Source: a virus. From it: a DNA stretch of 64,000 nucleotides. Below are positions 22,370 to 31,419 of the stretch, in pieces. Within the stretch, counting starts at the first letter, position 1. Every line of letters starts with the position of its first letter. The notes beneath the pieces were generated by a model that ran no database searches, had not been told where the DNA came from, and saw only the letters and a program-made list of their open reading frames with translations. The stretch covers positions 1 through 64,000 of IMG/VR virus record IMGVR_UViG_3300025928_000007; one strand, 5' to 3'. The translations under genes were made by a program, and so were the position numbers.

Positions 22370-22783
22370 ATGAAGACGATCCGCCCTGAGTCGGAGTTCT
22401 CGATACTGGTCGAGTTCCCCGCCAGCCCGAGCGGGGTGGTGCCATCCCACGGGATCAAGCTATGGCGAGTGCAGCCGGATGGCACACTGACGGCGATCAC
22501 CACCTGTGGCGGCCTCACCCTCTATGCCAGCGCGGAGTCCGTTGTCTGGGCGGAGCTAGAGCTATATGTGGACGCCTGGGGCCAGCCGATATTCGACGGC
22601 CGACCACTCATAGGCGCGGACCATCAGGTCATCACCGGAATCTTCTCCGCCGACGTAGCGGGGATACGATCCACCACCAGCTATTCACGCGGTTATGCGA
22701 GCGCCCTGATAGATACACATCAGCGGGTGCCCACCACACCGTTCAAGGACACACCGGACAAGGTAATCGAGGCAAAGTCATGA
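22370..22783 (+). CDS. hypothetical protein
   Basis: This 137-residue beta-rich protein contains repeated strand-like segments (SILVEFPASP, LWRVQPDGTL, LYASAESVVW). Its stop overlaps the vWA gene start by ATGA, suggesting they are made together. Confidence 0.55.
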   Translation: MKTIRPESEFSILVEFPASPSGVVPSHGIKLWRVQPDGTLTAITTCGGLTLYASAESVVWAELELYVDAWGQPIFDGRPLIGADHQVITGIFSADVAGIRSTTSYSRGYASALIDTHQRVPTTPFKDTPDKVIEAKS

Positions 22784-23811
22784 GGCAGGACGAGTACACC
22801 CCCAACTACATCAACCACATCGGCTTCGTGGTTGACATGTCACAGTCGATGCTGAAGCACATGGCAGGGCTGGTCGCCGCCGTGGATGCGGAGACGGCCC
22901 GGCTCGCCCGGCGCTCGAAGGAACTTGACCAGGAGACACGGATCACGGTCTACCTGTTCAACTACACGACCACATGCGTGTTCTACGACAAGGACGCGCT
23001 ACGGCTCCCGTCCATCCGGGGCCACTACCACCCAGCCGGTCGCACCGCACTGCGTGACGCCATGGGCCGCGCCATCAACGACATGAAGCAGACCGCCACG
23101 CTCTATGGTGACCATGCCTTCCTGCTCTATGTCTGGACCGATGGCTGGGAGAACGAGTCCCACCTGGTATCTCAGCTTGGCCTGCGCAGCCAGATTCAGG
23201 CACTGCCGGATAACTGGACCATCGCCGGTCTTGGCCCGAATGCCAACTCCGTTCATGAAATGAAGGGTCTCGGAATCCCCGCCGGAAACATTTCGGTCTG
23301 GAACACTCAGGCCGATGATGGTGCGGAGGGCGCGGTCGGCCAGATGTCCACCGCTACGGACAACTTCATGCTCGGCCGGGCGAAGGGCGTGCGTGGCACC
23401 CGGGACCTGTTCAGCACCGGCCCGGAGGCCGTGAACGCCGCCACCATCCGGGGTGCGGGTCTCGGCAGGCTGGCCCGGAGCAGCTACTACGTCTGGGACG
23501 TGCTCGCGGCTAGCGAGATCCGCCCGTTCGTGGAGGCTCATGGTCATACGTACTTCATCGGAAGTTCCTACTACCAGCTAACCCGGCGCGTGAACATCCA
23601 GAAGCGCAAGAAGATCGCTATCCGTGACAAGCGCACGGGCGATGTCTATTCCGGCCAGGAGGCACGCAGCCTACTGGGGCTGCCGGATATGGACGTGACC
23701 GTTACCCCGTCCGACAACCCGGACTACGAAATCTTCGTCCAGTCCACGTCCGTGAACCGCAAGCTGGTGCCGAACACACGGCTGCTCTACATCAAGCAGG
23801 GATCGCTGTGA
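22780..23811 (+). CDS. von Willebrand factor A-domain protein
   Basis: This 343-residue protein begins with a vWA domain. The MIDAS DxSxS motif is D19-M-S21-Q-S23 in FVVDMSQSM, followed by GRTALRDAMG (conserved Thr) and YVWTDGWENES (Asp). vWA domains bind partners through a metal ion. The C-terminal part has a basic stretch (NIQKRKKIAIRDKR) and unknown fold. No MoxR-type ATPase neighbour was seen. A role in a host-interaction or assembly complex is possible. Confidence 0.72.
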   Translation: MRQDEYTPNYINHIGFVVDMSQSMLKHMAGLVAAVDAETARLARRSKELDQETRITVYLFNYTTTCVFYDKDALRLPSIRGHYHPAGRTALRDAMGRAINDMKQTATLYGDHAFLLYVWTDGWENESHLVSQLGLRSQIQALPDNWTIAGLGPNANSVHEMKGLGIPAGNISVWNTQADDGAEGAVGQMSTATDNFMLGRAKGVRGTRDLFSTGPEAVNAATIRGAGLGRLARSSYYVWDVLAASEIRPFVEAHGHTYFIGSSYYQLTRRVNIQKRKKIAIRDKRTGDVYSGQEARSLLGLPDMDVTVTPSDNPDYEIFVQSTSVNRKLVPNTRLLYIKQGSL

Positions 23812-24149
23812 CGTACGAGGTACACCTAGCCGATGACTGGACCTTCGACGGCGTGAAGATTTGGGTGGGTGACCGTAGAGGGCATGATGTCGATGTCCTG
23901 CATTACGGCGGTCAGTTCGCCCTGGAGCGTCAGAGAGTTGACCCAGCCGCCAACGTGGAACCCACCATCATTATCCCGCGCGAAGCCGCCAGAGCACTCC
24001 TAGAGGCGCTCCTGCGGCATTACGACGGTGCCAGTGATCTGCACACTGTGCGGCAAGACCTACTGCATGAGCGGGACCGCAGGGGCAAGCTAGAGGATGC
24101 CATGACGGAGATAGCGGTCGAGCTAGCCACGAGGCGGGTGGTATCATGA
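23808..24149 (+). CDS. hypothetical protein
   Basis: This 113-residue protein starts at GTG overlapping the vWA stop (GTGA). The first half is beta-like (TYEVHLADDWTFDGVKIWV), the second helical. No family was recognised. Confidence 0.55.
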   Translation: MTYEVHLADDWTFDGVKIWVGDRRGHDVDVLHYGGQFALERQRVDPAANVEPTIIIPREAARALLEALLRHYDGASDLHTVRQDLLHERDRRGKLEDAMTEIAVELATRRVVS

Positions 24150-24439
24150 GGGTACTGGTAGTAGATGGCCCATACAAGGGTCAGGTGCTAGACATAATGG
24201 GCACGACCTTTCAGGCGGTCCAGAATAGCCCGATGAGCATGACCAACTACCTTGACTTTCACATGAGTCCCGCTGAGCAGATGGCCGTGAACTTCGATGT
24301 GGTTACCTACCACGTGCATCGGCTCCAGTTCCTGGATGAGACAATCGCAGTCGCGAGCACCGCACCAATCGAGCCGAAGTATGCGGACGTGAAGCGGGCG
24401 ATACTAACCCGTAAGGCAAAGCAAGCAATCATGAAATGA
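24146..24439 (+). CDS. hypothetical protein
   Basis: This 97-residue protein begins MRVLVVDGPYKGQVLDI, resembling the short KOW-like starts seen in several phage proteins. ATGA overlap with the gene before. Function unknown. Confidence 0.55.
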   Translation: MRVLVVDGPYKGQVLDIMGTTFQAVQNSPMSMTNYLDFHMSPAEQMAVNFDVVTYHVHRLQFLDETIAVASTAPIEPKYADVKRAILTRKAKQAIMK

Positions 24440-24445
24440 GGACAT

Positions 24446-24841
24446 GTGGCACGCAGAGACCCAGAGCGAGGGCGTGACCGCCTAGAGCGGCTTATGACCG
24501 CCAAGCTCAAGGAAATCCGGCTTGGTGACCGCACCGTAGCTGAGGCATCCGGCCCGCAGCTTGTTGTCATTGGCGAAGGTCCGCAGCAGCAGTTGAAGCT
24601 CGGCTGGATTCTTTCCGTCTGGCTGGAGCATGAGAAGCTGATTGGCATGCCGCCGATCATCGCGGGCCTGCCGGTCTCGGAGATATACCCGGCTGATGCC
24701 CTGGTGGACATGATCACGGCCAAGCTGCTCGACCAGGCTAGGACCGTCAGGGCACAGGCCGAGAACCCGCAGCCACCGGATGCGGCGGCGATGATGGCAG
24801 CGCTCCAGGCCCAGCAGGGGAATGGCCAAGCCTCGTCATGA
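24446..24841 (+). CDS. hypothetical protein
   Basis: This 131-residue protein starts at GTG. The N-terminus is basic, the middle contains an isolated beta-like stretch (PQLVVIGEGPQQQLKLG), and the C-terminus is Ala/Gln-rich. It overlaps the next gene by 4 nt. Confidence 0.55.
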   Translation: MARRDPERGRDRLERLMTAKLKEIRLGDRTVAEASGPQLVVIGEGPQQQLKLGWILSVWLEHEKLIGMPPIIAGLPVSEIYPADALVDMITAKLLDQARTVRAQAENPQPPDAAAMMAALQAQQGNGQASS

Positions 24842-25170
24842 CCCTCCCATTCGGCCCCGCCAGCAGCAGAACACGCGCACAATGGGCACTGCTGCATGCG
24901 GGGGTCGAGTTCCTTCCGCCGAAGGACCGGCGGATCATCTGGGAGCGTGCTGGGGGCTCGACTATTGAACTCCTGGCCAAGACATATGAATTGACGGAAC
25001 TCGAAGTGGAGCGCTCGATTGGGCGCTCCGCTCGCACATTGGCCACCTGGGAGCGCAATGCCTGTAAGTGGGCAACGAGGTATGTAGCACGGGAACCGAT
25101 GGCACTCGCGCCGGGAGCTTCCCCGGAACGCGAGGGCAGGAACCGTGATGTGGCCGTGGCGGAGACCTAG
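24838..25170 (+). CDS. hypothetical protein, possible helix-turn-helix
   Basis: This 110-residue protein has a central helical segment (IELLAKTYELTELEVERSIG) that resembles a helix-turn-helix region. It is followed by basic residues. DNA binding is inferred only. ATGA overlap at the start. Confidence 0.5.
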   Translation: MTLPFGPASSRTRAQWALLHAGVEFLPPKDRRIIWERAGGSTIELLAKTYELTELEVERSIGRSARTLATWERNACKWATRYVAREPMALAPGASPEREGRNRDVAVAET

Positions 25171-25228
25171 AAAGATGAGGCACCCTAACCCGGGGCCTCC
25201 GCCTCCCCTAATGACACCGGGAGGAAGA

Positions 25229-25462
25229 ATGGGAAAGCTAGCACCCAGCCGGGGCAAGGCAGCGCCCGCCGCTGAGAAGCTTCAGCCACTCAACGAGCAC
25301 TGTGACCGTTGCGGTGTCAGCAAGATCGACGGCGGCAGGATCGCCATGGCCAAGTACGAGATCACGACTGACTCCGGTCCTATCTTCCTCTGTGCGCACC
25401 ACTACTGGCTGCACCGCTTCCATGTGATCAGCCGCCACTACCCGGTGAAGGTCGGGGGTTGA
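25229..25462 (+). CDS. small zinc-binding protein (DUF7455-like)
   Basis: This 77-residue protein has CDRCG near the middle and LCAHHYW at the end. That CxxC...CxHH spacing is typical of small actinobacterial/actinophage DUF7455-type proteins. The start at 25229 is preceded by GGGAGGAAGA. Function unknown. Confidence 0.6.
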   Translation: MGKLAPSRGKAAPAAEKLQPLNEHCDRCGVSKIDGGRIAMAKYEITTDSGPIFLCAHHYWLHRFHVISRHYPVKVGG

Positions 25463-25488
25463 CACCCGTCCGGGCGAGGGTGTAAGCT
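25459..25488 (+). promoter_or_regulatory. strong sigma-70-like promoter
   Basis: A perfect TTGACA (25459-25464), an 18-nt spacer and TAAGCT (25483-25488). It overlaps the end of the upstream gene and lies 7 nt before the 50-residue gene, so its transcript may be nearly leaderless for that gene. Confidence 0.75.
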
Positions 25489-25494
25489 GTCTTC

Positions 25495-25647
25495 ATGCGC
25501 AAGTGGAAGTACGACACCGCACATCCTGGCCGCCGCTGCGGTCACGACTACTGCTCCGCCTGCAAGACCCGGCGCGGTCGTAACCGTGGCAACCGCAACG
25601 CCCGCCGGATGGTGCGCCTTGAGCTACGGAGGCTGACCACCCGATGA
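25495..25647 (+). CDS. very small basic Cys/His protein
   Basis: This 50-residue protein contains CGHDYCSAC followed by an Arg-rich tail, suggesting a nucleic-acid-binding zinc knuckle. It is immediately downstream of the best promoter in the window and coupled by overlap to the next gene. Function unknown. Confidence 0.6.
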   Translation: MRKWKYDTAHPGRRCGHDYCSACKTRRGRNRGNRNARRMVRLELRRLTTR

Positions 25648-25988
25648 AGGCTGACGCACCACGCTGTACCAACCCGAAGTGCAACAAGCCGATGCTGAAC
25701 AAGCGCAGCGATGCCAAGTTCTGCTCACCGGCCTGCCGTGCTGCGGTCAAGGCCGCCGAGAAGGCCGAAACACCTGATCTGTGGATCAGTTCGGCATGCC
25801 GCTACCCGTATCAGCAGCAGGCAGAGATAGCCGATGGTGACCGGTTGCACCGTCATCCCGCTAAGGGCAGGCGTCCCGACTGGTCGGGCTACTGTGTCCT
25901 GCCGGATCGGTGTGGCTGTGACACCGAGGGCTGCCATGGCGTCGGTGAGTTCGCGGAGCCACTGGAGCCCGTGGAGGCGATGGTATGA
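25644..25988 (+). CDS. zinc-finger protein (FCS/MYM-like)
   Basis: This 114-residue protein starts with two Cys pairs (CTNPKC and FCSPAC) like small FCS-type zinc fingers. It ends with another Cys cluster (DRCGCDTEGC). It overlaps the DNA polymerase start by 4 nt and may assist replication. Confidence 0.62.
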   Translation: MKADAPRCTNPKCNKPMLNKRSDAKFCSPACRAAVKAAEKAETPDLWISSACRYPYQQQAEIADGDRLHRHPAKGRRPDWSGYCVLPDRCGCDTEGCHGVGEFAEPLEPVEAMV

Positions 25989-27712
25989 CGCTACCCGGCA
26001 TGGTGGGGTTCGACCTCGAAACGCAGAGCGCGAATGATCTGTGGACAGCCGGTGACGGCTTCATGCGGCTCGCTGGCTATACCAGTGGGGATGATGTGGC
26101 GATCACCACGGACCCGCAGGAACTGATCAAGGTTCTGACGGACGCGGAGTGGATCTACGGCCACAACATCCTCGGCTTCGACCTTCTCGCGCTCGCGCAC
26201 ATATACGGTGCCGACTGGAAGACGCTCAGCGCTAAGTCGCTGGACACGCTGATTCTCGACCGGCTGGACTTCCCGCCGAGGGCGAGAGACACGGGCGGCA
26301 GCGCGGACAAGTATGACCTGGATCATGTGGCGGAACGCCGGGGGCTACCGGGCAAGACCGACAGCCTCGCTGAGCTAGCCAAGCAGCATGGTGGATATGG
26401 GGCTATCCCCGTGGACGATCCCGCATACCGTGCGTACCTGACCGGTGACGTGAACGCCATTCGCCGTCTGATCGATGTCCTGCCTAAGAATCCCTACGCC
26501 CGGCGTGAGCACCAGGTGGCATCCCTGGCTGGGCAGATGACCCTCAACGGTTTCCGGGTTGATCTCCCACTGCTGGCCCGGCGCATAACCGAAGGACAGA
26601 AGCGCAAGGGCCAGGCCCTGCGCATCCTTGCCGATGACTACAACCTTCCCCTGGGCCGGTTCGAATGGTCAGGCCGTGGCAAGGACAAGGAGGAAGTCTG
26701 GCTTGACTTCGACAATCCGCTAGCCGCGCTAGAGGGCCGTCAGTGGCTCATCGAGGTCTACAATGCATACGGCATCGCCAACCCTCCGGTCACGGAGAAG
26801 GGACGCCTGGCCACGTCTGCTGAGGCTCTTGAGGGCCTGGACTCAGACGCTAACCATCCGGACCTGCGCCGCATCATCGCACTGATGCAGATCGTCACGA
26901 CGACCAGGACCGTGTATCAGACCGTGGAGGACCACCTGGCGGGAGACCGTGTTCACCCGAGCGTGAGCATGAGCCAGGCATCCGGCCGGTGGAGCGTCAC
27001 CAACCCGGGCCTGACCGTGTTCGGGAAGCGCGGGGAGCGCTGGCATGAGCGAGAGGTATTCCTGCCCGAGGAGGGCCACGTCATCATCACGTCCGACATG
27101 GCCCAGCTAGATATGCGCGCCGTTGCCGCGCTCAGCCAGGACCCCAACTACATGGCCATGTGTGCACCGGGCAAGGACTTGCACACCGAGATAGCCATAC
27201 AGGTCTTTGGTGATGCGTCCTACCGTCAGGACGCCAAGGCAATTGGTCACGGCTACAACTACGGCCTCGGCGCTAACAAGATGATCGCCAACGGGTTCGA
27301 CCCGGAGAAGGTGGACACCTTCTTCCGGCAGATGCAGCGCTCATACCCAAAGCTGGAGCAGTGGAAGTCTCAGGTTCGCGCCATTGGCTCGGCGGGGCAA
27401 CTGCTGGACAACGGCTTCGGGCGCAGGATGCGATGCGAGCCACAGCGGGCGTATACCCAGGCACCGGCACTCATGGGTCAGGGCGCGGCCACCGATATCA
27501 TGAAGGAAGCGCTTCTCCGCTTGCCGGATGAGTTCCGCCCATACCTGCGGCTGTACGTCCATGACGAGATCGTCATGAGCGTGCCGAAGGAGGATGCGGA
27601 GGAAATCGGCAGGGAAGTGCGCAAGGCGATGACCTTCGACTGGAAGGGCGTCCCGATCCTGTGTGACCAGTCCAAGCCAGGCGCGTCCTGGGGCGAGGTG
27701 AGTGCGAAGTGA
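25985..27712 (+). CDS. polA: family A DNA polymerase (Pol I-like)
   Basis: This 575-residue protein has an N-terminal 3'-5' exonuclease domain (GFDLETQS at about residues 8-15, DEDD family). The C-terminal polymerase domain shows motif A ITSDMAQLDMR near residue 366-376, motif B RQDAKAIGHGYNYG near 415-428 and motif C YVHDEIV near 523-530. No 5'-3' exonuclease domain is present, as usual for phage replicases. It presumably copies the phage genome with the primase and ATPase upstream. Confidence 0.92.
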   Translation: MTLPGMVGFDLETQSANDLWTAGDGFMRLAGYTSGDDVAITTDPQELIKVLTDAEWIYGHNILGFDLLALAHIYGADWKTLSAKSLDTLILDRLDFPPRARDTGGSADKYDLDHVAERRGLPGKTDSLAELAKQHGGYGAIPVDDPAYRAYLTGDVNAIRRLIDVLPKNPYARREHQVASLAGQMTLNGFRVDLPLLARRITEGQKRKGQALRILADDYNLPLGRFEWSGRGKDKEEVWLDFDNPLAALEGRQWLIEVYNAYGIANPPVTEKGRLATSAEALEGLDSDANHPDLRRIIALMQIVTTTRTVYQTVEDHLAGDRVHPSVSMSQASGRWSVTNPGLTVFGKRGERWHEREVFLPEEGHVIITSDMAQLDMRAVAALSQDPNYMAMCAPGKDLHTEIAIQVFGDASYRQDAKAIGHGYNYGLGANKMIANGFDPEKVDTFFRQMQRSYPKLEQWKSQVRAIGSAGQLLDNGFGRRMRCEPQRAYTQAPALMGQGAATDIMKEALLRLPDEFRPYLRLYVHDEIVMSVPKEDAEEIGREVRKAMTFDWKGVPILCDQSKPGASWGEVSAK

Positions 27713-28311
27713 GCGACCTCCTGATAGGGCTTGACCTGGATGGTGTGTGCTACAAGTGGGACGAGACTGCCCGCTACATGCTGCGCCAGAGGATCATGGC
27801 CAAGGGCGCTAATCCACCAGCGGAATTGTTCTTTCCCTCTCAAACCTACAATTCCATCCAGGAGATTGTTAGTCCCGGCGACTGGAAGTGGTTGTGGACC
27901 GGCGCGATCAGCGAGGGGCTGTACCGCTATGGCCATGTGGTCAATGGAGCCATCGAGGGCGTGCGGGAGCTTAACCTCCTGGGCGACGTTGTGGTGATAA
28001 CACACAGGCCCCAGGCTGCCGTCCACGACACCCTCGCATGGCTCACCTTCATGTTCGACAAGGCACCATTGACTGGGGTGGTGATCCAGTCCAATGGCCA
28101 GGGCAAGAGCGCGGTCACGCCAACGCCCGACATCTACATAGACGACATGCCACATGTGGCCAACGACATCCTCCTAAACACGGCAAGCCAGATGGTTCTA
28201 TTCGACCAGCCATGGAACCAGGGATTCGAACCTAGCGCGCGGCTTGTCCGCGCGAAGGGCTGGCGTGACGTGGTAACGGCAGTCGAGTACGCACGAAAGG
28301 GGCACCGATGA
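27709..28311 (+). CDS. HAD-family 5'(3')-deoxyribonucleotidase-like protein
   Basis: This 200-residue protein opens with the HAD nucleophile motif DLDGV (residues 9-13, Asp9 and Asp11). VVITHRP is motif II, and the acidic IDDMP near residue 145 is motif IV. The family dephosphorylates deoxyribonucleoside monophosphates. GTG start in a GTGA overlap with polA places it in the replication operon, suggesting dNMP pool control. Confidence 0.75.
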   Translation: MSDLLIGLDLDGVCYKWDETARYMLRQRIMAKGANPPAELFFPSQTYNSIQEIVSPGDWKWLWTGAISEGLYRYGHVVNGAIEGVRELNLLGDVVVITHRPQAAVHDTLAWLTFMFDKAPLTGVVIQSNGQGKSAVTPTPDIYIDDMPHVANDILLNTASQMVLFDQPWNQGFEPSARLVRAKGWRDVVTAVEYARKGHR

Positions 28312-28706
28312 GGCAATTCGAGGGCGGGGCAACCCGCGATAACGACACGGACAAGCTGGACTACGAGGGCTTTCTGTCTCCTGTAGTGCTGGAGCGCTAC
28401 GCGCGCTACATGCACAAGAACCGTCAGACCGCCGATGGCCTGCGGGACTCCGACAACTGGCAGGACGGCATCCCGAAGTCCGTCTACATCAAGTCCGCCT
28501 GGCGGCACTTCATGGACCTGTGGCTGCACCACCGTGGCCAGGGCCACAAGGCTCGCGAGAACCTCGAAGATGCGCTCTGTGGCGTGCTGTTCAACGTGAT
28601 GGGCTACCTGTTCGAGGTATTGCGGGAGCCAGAGGTTCAGCCACCGAAGGACATGGGCTGGATGATGCGTTACCTGCACCGCCGCTATGGGCCACCGGAG
28701 GGGTAA
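28308..28706 (+). CDS. dATP/dGTP diphosphohydrolase-like protein
   Basis: This 132-residue protein has the hallmark start GATRDNDTDKLDYEGFL and a helical core with YIKSAWRHFMDLWLHH and EDALCGVLFNVMGYL. These match the MazG-like dATP/dGTP diphosphohydrolase family (N-terminal domain type) found in many phages. Relatives include MazZ of Z-genome phages, but no PurZ homologue is in this window. It likely hydrolyses purine dNTPs. Coupled by ATGA to the HAD gene. Confidence 0.72.
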   Translation: MRQFEGGATRDNDTDKLDYEGFLSPVVLERYARYMHKNRQTADGLRDSDNWQDGIPKSVYIKSAWRHFMDLWLHHRGQGHKARENLEDALCGVLFNVMGYLFEVLREPEVQPPKDMGWMMRYLHRRYGPPEG

Positions 28707-29026
28707 TGTCGCCGGATAACGAATCACCAGGCCATGACTGGAACATGCCGCATGACGTTCGCAAGATCGAGGCGCACACCGATGGATGCCCGCCGAACTG
28801 CCCCTACCGGCGCTGGGTGGAAGCACAGCCGCAGCCGGTACCGGTGACGCGCCCGGGTGAGTACATCTACCGGGTGACCCTGAAGTACGCACCCCGGAAG
28901 GTGCGGGTTGGCGGTTCTCGCCAGCTAGCAGCGCTCAAGGGTGCTCACCGTATTCATGGTGGCATCGAGAAGGTGGAACGGGTTAGGGTGGAGGACTGGG
29001 AAGATGTCACTAGCCAGCACGTGTAG
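28706..29026 (+). CDS. hypothetical protein
   Basis: This 106-residue protein starts in a TAATG overlap. It has a Cys pair CPPNC in its first third and a basic, beta-like second half (YRVTLKYAPRKVRVGG). Possibly nucleic-acid-binding. No family was recognised. Confidence 0.55.
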   Translation: MSPDNESPGHDWNMPHDVRKIEAHTDGCPPNCPYRRWVEAQPQPVPVTRPGEYIYRVTLKYAPRKVRVGGSRQLAALKGAHRIHGGIEKVERVRVEDWEDVTSQHV

Positions 29027-29192
29027 ACGCATCTGGCGCGCACGCTGCCGTGTGGGACTGCGCCGTCACTGGTACGGGCTGGTGATCGACAAGGCACGGC
29101 TCCTGTCCGTGGATCTGCGAACCATGTCCTGGATGGGCGAAATCGAGGCATCACATCGAGCCTGCATGTATTGCGGGAAGCCCGCAAAGTGA
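29004..29192 (+). CDS. small basic protein with CxxC
   Basis: This 62-residue protein is Arg-rich at the N-terminus and ends with CMYCGKPAK. The ATG is preceded by GGAGGACTGGGAAG and overlaps the previous gene by 23 nt. Confidence 0.5.
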   Translation: MSLASTCRRIWRARCRVGLRRHWYGLVIDKARLLSVDLRTMSWMGEIEASHRACMYCGKPAK

Positions 29193-29261
29193 TCACACGG
29201 CCATGCGGCTGCCAGTGGCGGCTATTCGAGATTCATAAGACAGACGTGTTTGGCGATGTGC

Positions 29262-29267
29262 TAAGCT
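29262..29267 (+). promoter_or_regulatory. possible -10 box upstream of RNR
   Basis: GCTAAGCT matches the -10 element of the other promoters, 74 nt before the RNR start. A good TTGACA is not found at the right distance, so this is weak. Confidence 0.35.
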
Positions 29268-29340
29268 GGTTGTCATTCCGGCAGATCACATGGTGTAACA
29301 ATCATCGATACATGGAACTGTGGAGACGGAGAAGGATTAC

Positions 29341-31419
29341 ATGAAGGACTGGGCGGCAATCAGGGCAGCACAAAACGAGGCACGAGAGAGGGATGACGAG
29401 TTTTCGTTTCTGAGCTTCAGGTTGCCGGATCGGTTCCTCGATTCCTACCGCACCCAGCAACCCGACTGGGGCTACCCTATCGGCGCGGGCAACACCCTTG
29501 GCGAGTGGGTCTGGCTGACCCGCTACAGTCGCCTGAAGGCTGACGGCACCAAGGAACGGTTCTGGGAGGGTCTGCGCCGGGTGATCGAAGGTATGTACTC
29601 GATCCAGAAGGATCACGCCCTGCGCCATCGTCTCCCATGGAATGAGTGGACCGCACAGAAGTCCGCCGAGGAAGCCTATGCACGCGCATTCGCGGGCAAG
29701 TGGTCACCACCGGGCCGTGGCTTCTGGATGATGGGCACCGAGTTCGTCAACGGGCGCAATGATTCGAGCGCGTTGCAGAACTGCGCCTTCTTGTCCACCG
29801 CCCACATTGCCGAGGACAGCGATCTTCCGTCCGCCCCGTTCACCAAGCTGATGAACATGTCCATGCTCGGCATCGGCGTAGGCTTCGACGTGCTCGGCGC
29901 TGGCAAGGTAGAGCTTCACGATCCCAAGCCGCATGCGGGGCGGTCCTGGAAGATCGAGGACAGCCGTGAGGGCTGGTGTTCGTCGGTGGACCGTCTCCTG
30001 ATGAGCTTCTTCGAGCCGAACCGTATCCTGCCTGACTTCGACTACTCAGCGATCCGCAGAGCCGGTAGCCCGATCAGGGGGTTCGGGGGTACCAGTGCTG
30101 GCCCAAAGCCGCTTAGGAGGCTGCACAGCCAGCTACAGAGGCTACTGAGCGGGCGTGCCGGGCAGACACTGTCCAGCACCGACATCGTGGACATCATGAA
30201 CTTGATCGGCAAGTGCGTCATCGCCGCGAACGTGCGCAGCAGCGCCGAAATCGCACTGGGCTATGCGGACGATCAGGCATTCCTGGACCTGAAGAACTGG
30301 GAAGTCAACCCGGAGCGCATGGGACCGAACGGCTGGGGCTATACGTCGAACAACTCCGTCATTGCCCGCCCGGGTGAGGATTTGAGCCACCTGGCGGGGC
30401 TAATGGCCGCCAATGGAGAACCCGGAGTTGTCTGGCTGGATGTGGCGCGAACACGGGGGCGGCTCGCAGATCCCCCTAACAACAAGGACCGTCGCGTCAT
30501 GGGCACCAACCCCTGTGGTGAGCAGCCACTGGAGGACAACGAACTCTGCACCCTGGTCGAAACCTACCCGACCCGGTGTGACTCAAAGGCCGACTACCTC
30601 CGGACGCTGAAGTTCGCCTACCTCTATGGCAAGTCCGTCACGCTCCTGATGACCCGGTTCCCTCAGACGAATGAGGTCATGATCCGCAATCGCAGGATCG
30701 GCACGAGTATGACCGGTATCGCATCGTTCGTGGAACAGCATGGGTGGTCCACCCTACGGGAATGGCAGGATGAGGGCTACCGGGTGATCCGTAACTGGGA
30801 CGAGGTCTACTCCGAATGGCTGGGTGTGCGCGAGTCCGTGCGCGTGACCACGGTCAAGCCGAGCGGTACCGTCAGTGTGATGTTCGGCGTTACCCCCGGC
30901 GCTCACTGGCCGACGAATGCGGGTGCTTTCATGAGGACGGTGCGGGAATCCGTGCACAGTCCCATGGTGGATGTGATGCGTATCGCCGGATACAGGGTTG
31001 AACCCAGCGTGTCCAACCCGGAGACGACCATGGTGATCTATCTTCCGGTCGAAGGCCCGGATGTCCGTCCGCAGGCCGATGTCTCGGTCTGGGAGAAGGC
31101 AGCCCTCGCCGCGCACTGCCAGCGGTACTGGTCGGATAATTCGGTTTCAGTCACTCTGACCTTTAACCCAGAAACGGAGTCCAGCCAGATCGGTTCCATC
31201 CTGCGCGCATTCGATGGCCAGCTAAAGAGTGCGTCATTCCTGCCAGCGGTCGAGGGTGTCTATGAGCAGGCTCCGGAGCAGCGGGTGTCCATGGACGAGT
31301 GGGAGGCCGCACGCCGGGATGTGACCCCGATAGCATGGGACCTGCTATATGATAGCGGTATGGCACCCGACGCCGCAGGAGAGAAGTATTGTTCGACCGA
31401 CGTATGTGAGGTGAAGTAG
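29341..31419 (+). CDS. nrdJ: class II (adenosylcobalamin) ribonucleoside-triphosphate reductase
   Basis: This 692-residue protein fits the monomeric B12-dependent RTPR type. N390, C392 and E394 in NPCGEQ give the radical-site loop. C148 in QNCAF and C403 in NELCTLVE are the redox pair, and the tail C684/C689 in CSTDVC reloads reducing equivalents. The Cys spacing equals that of the Lactobacillus enzyme. It makes dNTPs from NTPs without oxygen dependence but needs host cobalamin. ATG at 29341 has GGAGAAGG upstream; GTG at 29320 is an alternative. Confidence 0.9.
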   Translation: MKDWAAIRAAQNEARERDDEFSFLSFRLPDRFLDSYRTQQPDWGYPIGAGNTLGEWVWLTRYSRLKADGTKERFWEGLRRVIEGMYSIQKDHALRHRLPWNEWTAQKSAEEAYARAFAGKWSPPGRGFWMMGTEFVNGRNDSSALQNCAFLSTAHIAEDSDLPSAPFTKLMNMSMLGIGVGFDVLGAGKVELHDPKPHAGRSWKIEDSREGWCSSVDRLLMSFFEPNRILPDFDYSAIRRAGSPIRGFGGTSAGPKPLRRLHSQLQRLLSGRAGQTLSSTDIVDIMNLIGKCVIAANVRSSAEIALGYADDQAFLDLKNWEVNPERMGPNGWGYTSNNSVIARPGEDLSHLAGLMAANGEPGVVWLDVARTRGRLADPPNNKDRRVMGTNPCGEQPLEDNELCTLVETYPTRCDSKADYLRTLKFAYLYGKSVTLLMTRFPQTNEVMIRNRRIGTSMTGIASFVEQHGWSTLREWQDEGYRVIRNWDEVYSEWLGVRESVRVTTVKPSGTVSVMFGVTPGAHWPTNAGAFMRTVRESVHSPMVDVMRIAGYRVEPSVSNPETTMVIYLPVEGPDVRPQADVSVWEKAALAAHCQRYWSDNSVSVTLTFNPETESSQIGSILRAFDGQLKSASFLPAVEGVYEQAPEQRVSMDEWEAARRDVTPIAWDLLYDSGMAPDAAGEKYCSTDVCEVK

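Noticed and set aside
25985-28706. Z-genome (diaminopurine) replication system
   Set aside because: A diphosphohydrolase of the MazZ-related family and a family A polymerase are present, but no PurZ (adenylosuccinate-synthetase-like) gene occurs in this window, so the claim cannot be supported.
29262-29267. full promoter before the RNR gene
   Set aside because: The -10 matches the local consensus but no -35 lies 16-19 nt upstream; kept only as a weak box.
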